IMG/VR virus record: IMGVR_UViG_3300035701_001471
Location: 1 to 31,634 of that record
Reading direction: 5' to 3' (one strand)
Origin: a virus
Length of the DNA: 31,634 bases
In this document: positions 1 to 8,180 of the stretch, in pieces
Numbering within the stretch: the first letter of the stretch is position 1
How the letters are laid out: each line of letters opens with the position of its first letter
Made by a program: the position numbers and the translations under genes
The notes under the pieces: model-generated
What the model saw: the letters and a program-made list of their open reading frames with translations, nothing else
The model's database searches: none
What the model was told of the DNA's origin: nothing

Positions 1-2
1 CT

Positions 3-413
3 GTATCTAAAGTCACGACTTCTGCTTTAGCTATGACAGCTTTTGATACTACTAATCTACGTATCACGTTTACAGCCCCTAGTTCTGGTAATGTGTTAGT
101 TAGAATTAGATGCCCTGTGCATGGTGCAACTACCTTTCCACAAGTGCTATTTGGGGTACTAGATGGCTCAACAGTTAGAGCTAGAACAACTCCTATTGGT
201 GGTCTAAAGACTACTGCGGTAGCCACAGCACTACTTACATTAGAAAGCGAGGCAATCGTTACTGGTCTTACTCCTGACGCTAGTTATACATGGGATGCAG
301 CTTACGGAGTTGAGACAGTTGTGGCTTCCACAGGTCTAAAATATGGTGGTCCTAACAACACTACTACCGATGATGCTAGGGGCGCCATAAGTTATGAGAT
401 TTGGGCTATCTAG
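3..413 (+). CDS. C-terminal part of a beta-rich virion or appendage protein (5' end outside window)
   Basis: The reading frame is open from the first bases of the window. An internal ATG at 33 exists, but codons upstream of it stay open and there is no ribosome-binding site in front of it, so this is most likely the 3' end of a longer gene. The visible 137 residues are rich in Thr, Ser, Val and Gly with alternating hydrophobic positions. They look like a beta-sandwich, with a fibronectin-like stretch VTGLTPDASYTW in the second half. There are no Cys pairs or membrane segments. It stops with TAG at 411-413, directly inside the ribosome-binding site of the next gene, so the two are transcribed together. 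A surface or tail-appendage role is inferred only from composition and from the repeat fibre that follows; I do not recognise the family. Confidence 0.6.
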   Translation, partial: VSKVTTSALAMTAFDTTNLRITFTAPSSGNVLVRIRCPVHGATTFPQVLFGVLDGSTVRARTTPIGGLKTTAVATALLTLESEAIVTGLTPDASYTWDAAYGVETVVASTGLKYGGPNNTTTDDARGAISYEIWAI

Positions 414-422
414 GAGGATTAG

Positions 423-3098
423 ATGCCTGTTGGCGAGCTTGTTCTACTTCAGCTAAATGATACGGCAGTTGCCAGTCGCAAGTCTGGTTATATTGCTGGT
501 CTTTCTACTCATGTAGGAAGTAGACTCGCCTATTTATGTGGTGGTATTGTACCTACGCCCTCTAGTAAGGCTGCATATCTAAAGGGTTCATCTACAACAC
601 TAGAGAGTAAAGCGTCATATCTCAGCGGTAGCAGTACAACAGTAGCCAATAAATTCGCTTTTCTAAAGGGTGGTATCACTTCTACTTCAAGCAAATCAGC
701 ATATCTAAAAGGTAGTTCTACAGTAGTTGCACAAACCCTTGCTTATTTGCAAGGGCAATCTAGTGGAGTTAGTTCTAAGCCCACATACCTAAATGGGAAG
801 GCAGATATAGTAATAAGCAATGCTGTATATCTGAAAGGGCAATCCACCTTACTAGACAGTAGATCAGTGTACCTCAATGGATTGTCTACTGATCTTGTTT
901 CCAAACCCGCTTATCTACGTGGCAGTATTCAAGTTGCTAACTCCTCTTCTGCTTTTATACAAGGGAAGTCATCTGATCTTTCCAGTAATCCCACATATTT
1001 ATTAGGAGGTGCGGGTTATGGGCAATCAAATCATACCTCATACATTCACGGATGGCTATCAACAATCTCTTCTATACTTGGATACATCAAAGGGTGGTTA
1101 TCTACTGCTGACTCTAAACCAGCATACATTAGGGGATCAACAGTCGCCAGTTCTAATAAGTCTGGTTATCTTGCGGGTATTCCATCAGGAACAGAAATAT
1201 CATCCCAGGTTCCAGTCTATCTTGTAGCTACAGGAAATGCAGATCCAGCAGTTACTTTTATTACCTTTATTGTTCCTGGTGAATTAGGTACTTTATCAAC
1301 AACAAATACTCATGCTTACCTAGTTGGAGAGAGTTCTACTATTTCTAGTAACACTGCTTTCCTACAGGGAAGGGAAATCTCATCCGGTTATTTACCCTCT
1401 TACCTAAAAGGACAAGACTATGGACAATCTACTATCCACGCCCTTGCAAGTGGGTTGGATACTAACTTATCGAACCTACACGCTTTTACTAAAGGTAACT
1501 CGGAAACAACTCATAGCATTGGATCATACCTTCGAGGTCAGAGTATTGTCATTGACAATCAGCAAGGATACCTCCGGGGCTCTTCTTCCATTCAGAACTC
1601 AACGCCTGCTAGCACTCACGGTCAAGCATTAGCCAATACATCTACTAATGGTTTCTTGGTTGGTGGGATAACTCAAACTTCAACAAGGTCTGCCTTCCTA
1701 AAAGGACATAATACTACAGCTAGTCAAATTCCTGTTTATGTTCAAGGTTATTTGACTAATGTAAGCTCAGTAATAGCCTTCCTAACTGGTAGGGCTAATG
1801 TAGTAAGCAATAAAACTGCGTTTATTATTGGGCAGATACTCTCAAATATTAGTGTTTATATTAGAGGTAGTACAGATGTCAATATACTTCAAAGCGCCTA
1901 TACCAAAGGGCTTGATTATGCAATATCGTACATATACGCTTATAGTAGAGGTAGTCAAGAAATACAAGACTCTCTATGGGCATTTATTTCAGGTAGACAG
2001 TCTGCACTTCACAGTTTGCAAGGATATATCAAGGGGCAAGAAGAAGTTCAAGATACAACGTCTGTCTACTTACGAGGGCGAGATAGTACAGTAACTAGTA
2101 AAACAGCTTTTATTAGTGGTAAGTCTGGCCAGACTATAACTCAACAACCTGTATATTTACATGGTCAAACTAGTGGTATCTCAAGTCATATAGCCTTTAT
2201 AGTTGGTAAAGCTTATGCACTAGCACAACAGATAGTATACATTTTAGGTCGATTATTCGATATAAATAGTAAATCTGCATTTATACAAGGGAAGGATAAT
2301 AGCCTATCAAGAGTTGGTGTATATCTTTACGGTGATGGCAAAGCTAGATTAGTAGTTACAGCTTACATAAAGGGCTATCTCCCAAATGCTAGTAGTGCTC
2401 GGGCATATCTTGTAGGCAAATCGTTAGGTAATTCCTTACAATCTGCATACTTAAGTGGTGGTATTAGATCTTCTTCTAGTGCCCATCTTAAAGGTAGTAT
2501 CAATCCTATTGCTTCACACCAAGCATACACTAAAGGTAAAGCTTATGCTAATGCTCAAACATCATCCTTCCTTCGAGGCTCTAATGTATCATCTTCTTCC
2601 CATCCCGGATACCTGAGAGGGTCAAACCACCTGGTCAGTGTGGTCCACGGATACATGGCTGGAAGGAACATATCAAGTAGTTCCTTGGCCTCCTATCTAC
2701 AAGCCTCCTCCAAGGCAATCAGTAGTAAGGGAGCTTTCCTACAAGGAACAGAAGTACGCTCTTCACAAACAGCATACATTAGAGGTGCGATCACTGCAGA
2801 AAGCTCTAAGTCAGTCTACATGCGCTGCGAGGACGTTGCACAAAGCTCGCAATCAGCTTATACACAAGGCTTAGGAGAAGAAGCACGTTCATCTTCTAGT
2901 GTATATCTTAGGGGTGAATATGACAACCTTATCTATTTCAATGGCTCATTCTTGTTATACTATACTATCAATGGTGAGCATCGTTTCCAAAGCAATTTCA
3001 ATGGCACATTCCTCGAAGAATACCACCTTTCTGGCCTCCACAATGTGGAGGTTTATGTTGCAGGAGAGTGGAAAATAGTATATAATAAGGATGGTTGA
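423..3098 (+). CDS. Giant tandem-repeat fibre or surface protein with about 55 copies of a 14-residue repeat
   Basis: A perfect AGGAGG lies 5 nt upstream of ATG 423. Of the 891 residues, about 24 to 830 are degenerate tandem copies of a 14-residue unit with consensus [AVSG]-[YF]-[LI]-x-G followed by a Ser/Thr-rich nine residues (for example AYLKGSSTTLESKA). The aromatic, the aliphatic and the Gly are nearly invariant; the rest drifts. The last ~60 residues differ and hold a duplicated FNGSFL / FNGTFL motif. Such regular short repeats suggest a fibrous or beta-solenoid rod; the terminal piece may be a trimerisation or capping domain. There is no signal peptide, no membrane segment, and no catalytic motif. 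Its place just before the capsid genes suggests a virion appendage. The C-terminal coding region contains copy 1 of the recurring CTCCAC palindrome. The family is not recognised; a fibre role is inference. Confidence 0.7.
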   Translation: MPVGELVLLQLNDTAVASRKSGYIAGLSTHVGSRLAYLCGGIVPTPSSKAAYLKGSSTTLESKASYLSGSSTTVANKFAFLKGGITSTSSKSAYLKGSSTVVAQTLAYLQGQSSGVSSKPTYLNGKADIVISNAVYLKGQSTLLDSRSVYLNGLSTDLVSKPAYLRGSIQVANSSSAFIQGKSSDLSSNPTYLLGGAGYGQSNHTSYIHGWLSTISSILGYIKGWLSTADSKPAYIRGSTVASSNKSGYLAGIPSGTEISSQVPVYLVATGNADPAVTFITFIVPGELGTLSTTNTHAYLVGESSTISSNTAFLQGREISSGYLPSYLKGQDYGQSTIHALASGLDTNLSNLHAFTKGNSETTHSIGSYLRGQSIVIDNQQGYLRGSSSIQNSTPASTHGQALANTSTNGFLVGGITQTSTRSAFLKGHNTTASQIPVYVQGYLTNVSSVIAFLTGRANVVSNKTAFIIGQILSNISVYIRGSTDVNILQSAYTKGLDYAISYIYAYSRGSQEIQDSLWAFISGRQSALHSLQGYIKGQEEVQDTTSVYLRGRDSTVTSKTAFISGKSGQTITQQPVYLHGQTSGISSHIAFIVGKAYALAQQIVYILGRLFDINSKSAFIQGKDNSLSRVGVYLYGDGKARLVVTAYIKGYLPNASSARAYLVGKSLGNSLQSAYLSGGIRSSSSAHLKGSINPIASHQAYTKGKAYANAQTSSFLRGSNVSSSSHPGYLRGSNHLVSVVHGYMAGRNISSSSLASYLQASSKAISSKGAFLQGTEVRSSQTAYIRGAITAESSKSVYMRCEDVAQSSQSAYTQGLGEEARSSSSVYLRGEYDNLIYFNGSFLLYYTINGEHRFQSNFNGTFLEEYHLSGLHNVEVYVAGEWKIVYNKDG
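480..2925 (+). repeat. Degenerate 42-bp coding tandem repeat (14-residue unit, about 55 copies)
   Basis: The unit is conserved at protein level ([AVS][YF][LI]xG plus nine polar residues) but strongly diverged at DNA level, so it is not a recent expansion. Spacing between successive aromatic-L/I-x-G cores is mostly 14 residues, with occasional one-residue indels and one disturbed patch around 1200-1300. Long open frames in the other frames (about 1009-1227, 1420-1632, 1828-2094) are by-products of this periodic composition. Confidence 0.85.
3035..3051. repeat. CTCCAC palindrome, copy 1 (CCTCCACAATGTGGAGG)
   Basis: Eight-base arms flank one central base. It lies inside the coding end of the repeat fibre gene, read as G-L-H-N-V-E-V. 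It is one of five sites in the window sharing CTCCAC-ARN-GTGGAG. The sites inside genes are read in different frames, so the conservation is not explained by protein sequence. Confidence 0.7.
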
Positions 3099-3240
3099 TC
3101 TAAAACAGTTATTACAACGGGGAAACTATTACTATTTCTATGTAGATTGACCACTCCCATCCAATTCCAATAACAATGACCATGAGGCGCAACTGTTTAG
3201 GTTCGCGCTTTATCCTTTCTCATATTCACAGGAGGTCATT
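3099..3240 (+). other. Intergenic leader before the capsid genes, with a long-range inverted repeat
   Basis: This 142-bp gap is the second largest between genes in the plus operon. CTAAAACAGTT (3100-3110) can pair with AACTGTTTAG (3191-3200) with one bulged base, which would close an RNA domain of about 100 nt. A possible -35 TTGACC (3147-3152) is followed after 18 nt by a poor -10 TAACAA, so a promoter is not well supported. AGGAGG at 3231-3236 serves the next gene. I see no coding capacity. Confidence 0.35.
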
Positions 3241-3687
3241 ATGTCTCTGACAGCAGGGCAACCTAAGATCCGCTATGCAGGACATTTCAATCCAGGTGAT
3301 ATTTCGGGTCTATCCTATGTTCCGAAAGTGATTACAGTAGAGAAAGCTCTAAGTGGCTCGGCAGCTGAGACCTTCATGGCTATGCCTGCTCAAGCCTTTC
3401 TGAGCAAAATCACTGCTGTAATTACTGAAGTGTCGGCATCGACAGACGCGACAATCGTCATCGGACTTGACGGTGATACTAGTGAGTTTGTTACTGGAAC
3501 AGATTTTACTGCTGATACCGTAGGCAATTTTGCGATATTCAACACGGGTTACTTCTTCACTCAGGCAGATAACATGGCCTTTGAAGTAACTGGTCACACT
3601 GTAACCAATGGCGAACTCAAAATTATCGTTGAGTATTATGAACTAGCCGAAATGTTCCAAGTCGGTGGGGTTCACGTTTCACTATAA
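3241..3687 (+). CDS. Small beta-rich virion protein next to scaffold and capsid (possible decoration protein)
   Basis: The start ATG has ACAGGAGGTC 5-9 nt upstream. The 148-residue product is soluble, acidic and Thr/Val/Ala rich with predicted beta alternation throughout (for example KITAVITEVSASTDATIVIGL). There are no Cys residues, coiled coils or membrane helices. Gene order (this gene, scaffold, major capsid) is where many phages encode a head decoration or head fibre protein, and the size fits. That assignment is from position and composition only; I do not recognise the family. Leader structure upstream (3100-3200) may control its expression. Confidence 0.6.
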   Translation: MSLTAGQPKIRYAGHFNPGDISGLSYVPKVITVEKALSGSAAETFMAMPAQAFLSKITAVITEVSASTDATIVIGLDGDTSEFVTGTDFTADTVGNFAIFNTGYFFTQADNMAFEVTGHTVTNGELKIIVEYYELAEMFQVGGVHVSL

Positions 3688-3711
3688 ATCTTCTAATATG
3701 GAGTAATTAAA

Positions 3712-4368
3712 ATGACAGACCAAACGGACCTTGAGAAGAAAGATACTCCGACCCCTGATCCCAAAGACCAGGTTACGGACTCTAAATCTCAACAGTCATC
3801 TACCTCTGGCGGGGAGGATTGGGAAGCCCGTTATAAAGGGTTGCAAAAGACAGCCGCGAAGAAAGACTCAACAATTGTGGAACTCCAAGAGAAACTTGAC
3901 AAAGCAATAGTAGACATTGAAGAAGTACGTACATCTAGTACGACTACAGCTGCACAGAAAGCTGTTGCTGAGAAAGCCAAGACTGACTTGGAAGCACAGT
4001 TGAACCAAGTTAAATCTGAGCGAGATGCAATGCAGAAAACCCTTTCCCAACAAGCAATTATTGTCAACGAGTTTTCTCACCTGGGTAAGCTTTCGAAGTA
4101 CATTCCTAAAGCGGAGGACGACGAAACTTTCAAACAAAATGCGACAATCTTTGCAACGGACATTGAAGAAGCTGTCCAAGCAAGAGTCAAAACCGTTATG
4201 TCTGGTGCGACTCCACCGCAGCCGAAAGGCAAACAGGAAATGGCTACTGAATCTGAAGAAGAAGCTTTATACCACAGGGTGACTAGCCTCGCTGGTATAG
4301 CAGGTAAGGAAGCCGAGTTCGAAGAAGCACGTAAGAAATACGTGACTCTTATGCAAAACAAATCTTAG
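3712..4368 (+). CDS. Capsid scaffolding protein
   Basis: The 218-residue protein has the usual scaffold architecture. A disordered, charged N-terminus (residues 1-40, rich in Asp, Lys, Pro, Ser) leads to a long coiled coil (about 45-125, with heptads such as IVELQEKLDKAIVDIEEV). Then come a short helical region and a basic/acidic helical C-terminus (about 175-218) that could bind the capsid protein. There are no Cys residues and no protease motif, so it looks like a pure scaffold rather than a protease-scaffold fusion. GGAG lies 8 nt before ATG. It sits immediately upstream of the major capsid gene, as expected for the proteins that co-assemble into the procapsid. The role follows from established gene order and composition; I rate it highly. 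Confidence 0.85.
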   Translation: MTDQTDLEKKDTPTPDPKDQVTDSKSQQSSTSGGEDWEARYKGLQKTAAKKDSTIVELQEKLDKAIVDIEEVRTSSTTTAAQKAVAEKAKTDLEAQLNQVKSERDAMQKTLSQQAIIVNEFSHLGKLSKYIPKAEDDETFKQNATIFATDIEEAVQARVKTVMSGATPPQPKGKQEMATESEEEALYHRVTSLAGIAGKEAEFEEARKKYVTLMQNKS

Positions 4369-4382
4369 TATTGAGGTGAAAT

Positions 4383-5765
4383 ATGGCAACAGGTGATTTC
4401 GATCTTTATTACACCGATAATCCTTGGGAAGCCATCGACAAGAATCAGCGCACCTGGTACGACCCCGATCTAATTGCGCTATTCCGTCAAAAAGCACTGT
4501 TTACCCCTACCATCCAGTTCACCAAGAACCTGGGTGACGTACGAGCTACCAAGATGGTGCTCTCACAGTTGCTTGATCCCCATCCCGATTACACAGCTTT
4601 AGCTGTGCGCCAAATCTGGATGCCAGCTTCCCATATCGACTCCCGCCAATGCGAGATTACGTTCTCTCGTTATGGTGGAAAGGTCGCCTATACCGTCTAT
4701 GACGATATGGTGACTTACTGGAAGCAGAACGGTTCAGAAGGTATCAGACGTATCATGAAGGGTGCTCTCGGGCAACACATGATTGACGTTATGGACCTCT
4801 TGGCTCGTAATGCTTATATCAAAGGTGCTCTTGACTCAGGCTATGTCCTGTATCAAGGTTCCTCTAATGTATCTTTTGGAGATCTGGCATCGACTGATCT
4901 ATTTGATATTAAAGTTGCTATGGAAATCTGGCTTGGTATGTCATTACGTGGTGTTGCAAGCGCCATGGGTGAGTCTGGTGCAGCCAATAGCATTGTCTGC
5001 TATACCAGTCCTTCAGTTATCTATGACATTCAATCTGCCACAGGTGGCGAGTGGATTTCCGTCAATCAGTATCAAGGTCTACCTTCTCTAATCAAGTACG
5101 AAGTTGGATCCTATAAGAACGTACGCTTTGTCCAATCACCTAAGCTGGTGCTTTGGAACTGTGGCGAACTTATTGCTCAGGCTCCAATTGCTGTAGCTGT
5201 TCATGCTGGTGATGGTGCTCCTGATCCTTCAACAACTAAAGTTGATGGTGTCTGGCAGGTTGGTCAGGAAAGTAATGGTATCGTGAACTACATCACTCCT
5301 GGCGCCTTTGGTACTGGCTCAATCGCCAATATCGCAGTTAACGATATTGTCAGTATCCATCTTGGTCGTACGAGCGCATACGATGTTACGAATGGAGTTA
5401 ATCCCTTCGAAGGCACTATGTGCAACCGCCGTATCGTACAGAAGCTAACAACCCCCGATCGTTTGGTCTTAGACCAACCCATCATGATTGATATGGCAAC
5501 TGCCGTATCACCTGGTGTGTTCGGTTATATCTCCAAAGGCACCAATGTACATGCGTCTATCTTTGTTGGTGGACCTAATGGCATTGTGTCCGGTGTTGCA
5601 GCTCCTCCTCGCTTCCATGCGCCACCCCCGGTTGATGACTTCGAGATGGTTCAACGGTTCTCATGGGATGCTTACATGGGATACCAAGACTATGCTCCTG
5701 AAGTATTCGAAGTCGTATTCTCGGCTGGTACAACCCGCGTGAAGGGCAATAAGGTAAATCAGTAA
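4383..5765 (+). CDS. Major capsid protein, HK97-fold, N4-gp56-like
   Basis: At 460 residues this is the right size and place for the shell protein, right after the scaffold and before neck genes. The pattern resembles the N4-gp56 capsid family as I know it: an early FTPTIQFTKNLGD region, a basic RRIMKGALGQH helix, a long spine-like helix DVMDLLARNAYIKGA near residue 140, and a KYEVGSYKNVRFVQSPK strand near 240 that matches the family's G-x-x-x-x-VRFVE-type segment. Residues about 275-395 form a Gly/Val/Thr-rich stretch that looks like an inserted beta domain, ending before the C-terminal strands (AYMGYQDYAPEVFEVVFSAG). GAGGTGA precedes ATG. No N-terminal cleavage site is evident. The stop overlaps the next start (TAATG). 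Confidence 0.85.
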   Translation: MATGDFDLYYTDNPWEAIDKNQRTWYDPDLIALFRQKALFTPTIQFTKNLGDVRATKMVLSQLLDPHPDYTALAVRQIWMPASHIDSRQCEITFSRYGGKVAYTVYDDMVTYWKQNGSEGIRRIMKGALGQHMIDVMDLLARNAYIKGALDSGYVLYQGSSNVSFGDLASTDLFDIKVAMEIWLGMSLRGVASAMGESGAANSIVCYTSPSVIYDIQSATGGEWISVNQYQGLPSLIKYEVGSYKNVRFVQSPKLVLWNCGELIAQAPIAVAVHAGDGAPDPSTTKVDGVWQVGQESNGIVNYITPGAFGTGSIANIAVNDIVSIHLGRTSAYDVTNGVNPFEGTMCNRRIVQKLTTPDRLVLDQPIMIDMATAVSPGVFGYISKGTNVHASIFVGGPNGIVSGVAAPPRFHAPPPVDDFEMVQRFSWDAYMGYQDYAPEVFEVVFSAGTTRVKGNKVNQ

Positions 5766-6409
5766 TGGCTACCTTGGAAGAACTTCGCAATCAGATATAT
5801 AGGCTCTTGGGAAGCCCTGATGGAACTGGTTATACAAACGAACTGGTGATAGATTCTATCAACATGGCGTTTGATGCCATTCTTCCTTGGGTACCTAAGA
5901 CAGAAACAGTCACGATCGTAGGCAGTGAAAACTCAGTAACCTTTACTCTTCCTGAGCATACCTATGAGGTTGAGGCTGTTATAAATAATGATGGCGAGGT
6001 TCTACCAAGATCATTTCTATTACCTGGACAACATATAGGAATACGGTCCGAGAATATCAATGACTGGATGGAATACCCTGAAGGCTCAATAACATTTTCC
6101 AAAGCATTGAATACAGGGCAAATCTATACGGTCTACTACTTGGCGCATTGGAATAAGCCAACAACCTCTACTGAAAAGACAACCATTATGGAACCTCCTG
6201 AGAGGGCTACTATTGGTATCGCTCTTTATGGTGCTGCTTATTGTTTACTCCCTAGTGCTGTAGGGGCATCAGAGATAAGACAATTTGGTACTCGTATCGA
6301 CAGTGGCACTCCGGAACATAACCCAATGCAGAAAACAATGTTGTACTTGCTGGACTTATTCCAGCGTGAAATGAGTCGTCACCCCAAACATCAGAAGGCG
6401 GTTAAGTAA
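5765..6409 (+). CDS. Head-tail connector / adaptor protein
   Basis: The start ATG shares one base with the capsid gene's TAA stop, so translation is coupled. The 214-residue protein begins with a helical segment (TLEELRNQIYRLLGSPDG...IDSINMAFDAILPWVP) typical of phage neck adaptor proteins, in which N-terminal helices bind the portal ring. A beta-rich middle (about 45-130) and further helices at the C-terminus (ALYGAAYCLLPS, LLDLFQREMSR) follow. Position between capsid and tail terminator supports a gp6/gp15-like adaptor role. The exact family is not recognised, so the call rests on order and fold-like pattern. Confidence 0.6.
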   Translation: MATLEELRNQIYRLLGSPDGTGYTNELVIDSINMAFDAILPWVPKTETVTIVGSENSVTFTLPEHTYEVEAVINNDGEVLPRSFLLPGQHIGIRSENINDWMEYPEGSITFSKALNTGQIYTVYYLAHWNKPTTSTEKTTIMEPPERATIGIALYGAAYCLLPSAVGASEIRQFGTRIDSGTPEHNPMQKTMLYLLDLFQREMSRHPKHQKAVK

Positions 6410-6984
6410 TGACCGACCAACAGATTTTCAACGAGGATGTTCCCACACAGATAGTGCCTATGATACTAATGGCTCTAAGGCTGCACCTTGATACCACAAT
6501 GGTAGAAGAAGTGCCAGACACAAATCCAACACAGGCGATTCTGGTAAAAGTGGGCCGATTTCAGGATAATCCTCTAAATAAGAACGTGTCAGTATCAATA
6601 TCTGGCGGTGACTACGAAGATCCAAAATACATTGATGCTCGCATTGACAATCCAAATCAAGAGAACTTCGGTATCAAGAACCTTCCTGTAGGTGAACTTG
6701 GTGGTGGTTCTTATTGGTGGAGGCGTGGAACAATAAACTTTCAAGCCTTCTTTGTGCGCCAAAACTTCAACGAAGAAGTAGCTATGCAATATGCCTATGA
6801 CTTTTACGGTAGGTTACTCAAGAATGTAGAAGATTACAATTTGGGTAACCTCCAAGACGACTATGGAGAGGGTGTTGCGTCAACCCTAATACTTGAAGGT
6901 GCCACATTCTTTGAGAGTGGTGGTAAAGACAAGTTTATTTGGCGTGGCAAACTCTACTGGCGTATCTTAACTTGGCGACCCTAG
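6409..6984 (+). CDS. Tail terminator or neck completion protein
   Basis: It is coupled to the previous gene by TAATG. The 191-residue alpha/beta protein has an N-terminal helix (VPMILMALRLHLDTTMVEEV), a mid-region strand set (AILVKVGRFQDNP, VSVSISGGDYEDP), the strand INFQAFFVRQNF, a helix (EVAMQYAYDFYGRLLKNV) and a C-terminal strand pair. This order resembles phage tail terminators (lambda gpU type), which cap the tail tube and join it to the head. It lies directly before the tube protein, the usual location. I infer the role from order and secondary-structure pattern; no diagnostic motif is visible. Confidence 0.55.
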   Translation: MTDQQIFNEDVPTQIVPMILMALRLHLDTTMVEEVPDTNPTQAILVKVGRFQDNPLNKNVSVSISGGDYEDPKYIDARIDNPNQENFGIKNLPVGELGGGSYWWRRGTINFQAFFVRQNFNEEVAMQYAYDFYGRLLKNVEDYNLGNLQDDYGEGVASTLILEGATFFESGGKDKFIWRGKLYWRILTWRP

Positions 6985-6993
6985 GAGGTTTGT

Positions 6994-8097
6994 ATGGCTA
7001 TTACTGCTCAAGCTGGTGTTTTCGCTTTTGGGCCTCAGGAAGCTAAGGGTACAATTGCAACCGATTTCTTCAAGCATCGTGCATCTGATGTTGATCTAGC
7101 AACTGTTTCAGATGACCGTTTGGGTCCACCCGAAGTGGGTGGTATTCCAACACCTACCATTCCCTACCGCGCTGGCGTGATGGCAACTGGTGGTGCTCTA
7201 ATTAATCCCCGCTTGGAAAGTACTCTCGGGTGGCTACTCTATGGTGCTTTGGGTGCTGTGAATACTTCCAGCAACAAAGACGTATTAGGTGCGACTGTTA
7301 CTGGTATGTACGCTCACCAGTTCCTTTTCGCAACCGATGCAGGTTATGTACCATGGATGAGTTTCCGTAAATATACCCCAGGTGGTGGAGATGACGCAAA
7401 CTCTTTAGGTGAAACCTTTAGAGATTGTAAAATCGTTGCTTTGACCCTTGCATTGCCCAATGACGGGCTTATCAATGCTCGTGTCGATGTTCTCGGTCTT
7501 GGTGGTACAGACGAGACTACTTTCACGCAATTCGAAAGTGATCCTGACTGGAATACTACCTACGAAAATACCGAGTACGAAGATTACGAGTCCATCCCAA
7601 TCGGCTCCGTGGCTGGTGGGTATTTACAGGTACCAGGCTTAGGCTCTGGTGATCTTCCTGTTGTTCAAGCAACCGTAACCCTGCAGAACGCTCCACTCGA
7701 TATTCGGCAGGAAAAGGTATTCGGTAGTCCTTTCCTTGAGGATGTTACTATCATTGGTCGACAGATGACTGTTGATATGGTTCTCAAGTGGCGTGACCCT
7801 GAACTATACCGCGCTATCTTAACCGGAACGACTACAGGCACGAAATGGGTGCCAACGCCCTTTGTTGATGATCTTGACATTGTGGCACAATCCAGTGTTC
7901 TTTGTGGAACGACCACAAAACCCTATGGTATCCGTATCAAGGCAGCTAACGTTATGTACCAAGTTCAGGGTGGTATTCGTTTAGCTGGTGGACAGGCTGT
8001 GATGCTCCGTGTAACTGGCACTGCTATTGCGGGTACTGGTACGTATGCGGAGATTTGGATTGGTAACAACACTACAGCATATACCTGGCCTACCTAA
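6994..8097 (+). CDS. Major tail (tube) protein
   Basis: ATG 6994 follows an ideal AGGAGG. The 367-residue protein is beta-rich with Gly/Thr-rich loops and has no membrane segments. It starts with a typical tube-protein pattern, TAQAGVFAFGPQEAKGT, meaning a small N-terminal strand followed by a loop about dose of difference from a reference state. It then runs through a duplicated pair of beta blocks (about 50-190 and 200-367), both containing strands followed by DVLGLGG or VMYQVQGGIRLAGGQ. Position between the terminator and the chaperone/tape measure genes is diagnostic for siphovirus tail tube proteins. The length exceeds lambda gpV (246 residues), suggesting an extra domain. Confidence is high for the role, moderate for domain limits. 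Confidence 0.8.
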   Translation: MAITAQAGVFAFGPQEAKGTIATDFFKHRASDVDLATVSDDRLGPPEVGGIPTPTIPYRAGVMATGGALINPRLESTLGWLLYGALGAVNTSSNKDVLGATVTGMYAHQFLFATDAGYVPWMSFRKYTPGGGDDANSLGETFRDCKIVALTLALPNDGLINARVDVLGLGGTDETTFTQFESDPDWNTTYENTEYEDYESIPIGSVAGGYLQVPGLGSGDLPVVQATVTLQNAPLDIRQEKVFGSPFLEDVTIIGRQMTVDMVLKWRDPELYRAILTGTTTGTKWVPTPFVDDLDIVAQSSVLCGTTTKPYGIRIKAANVMYQVQGGIRLAGGQAVMLRVTGTAIAGTGTYAEIWIGNNTTAYTWPT

Positions 8098-8136
8098 GTC
8101 CAGTAGTAGTGTCAACCTAAACCACATCGAGGTGAT

Positions 8137-8160
8137 AGGGTGGGAGTTACCTCTCACCCT
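8137..8160 (+). other. Hairpin after the major tail gene
   Basis: AGGGTGGGAG (8137-8146), loop TTAC, CTCTCACCCT (8151-8160) form a 10-bp stem with one G-U pair. No U-tract follows, so it is not a standard intrinsic terminator. It could protect the 3' end of the abundant tube-protein message or attenuate read-through. It is immediately followed by palindrome copy 2. Confidence 0.5.
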
Positions 8161-8161
8161 C

Positions 8162-8180
8162 ACCTCCACAGTGTGGAGGT
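8162..8180. repeat. CTCCAC palindrome, copy 2 (intergenic)
   Basis: ACCTCCACAGTGTGGAGGT has nine-base arms around one central G. It lies in the 212-bp gap between the tube gene and the chaperone gene. Its right arm provides a GGAGG 7 nt before a GTG (8187) that is in frame with the chaperone gene, so it could also act as an RNA hairpin hiding a ribosome-binding site. Confidence 0.75.

Noticed and set aside
1009-2874. Extra plus-strand ORFs of 70-88 residues in other frames (1009-1227, 1420-1632, 1828-2094, 2638-2874)
   Set aside because: They lie inside the repeat fibre gene, lack ribosome-binding sites and mirror its periodic composition.
480-2925. Possible CRISPR array because of dense short repeats
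   Set aside because: Units are diverged at DNA level, lie in one continuous reading frame with a 42-bp period, and have no unique spacers.
3147-3176. Promoter TTGACC - 18 nt - TAACAA before the capsid genes
   Set aside because: The -10 matches only three of six consensus bases. Not enough to annotate.
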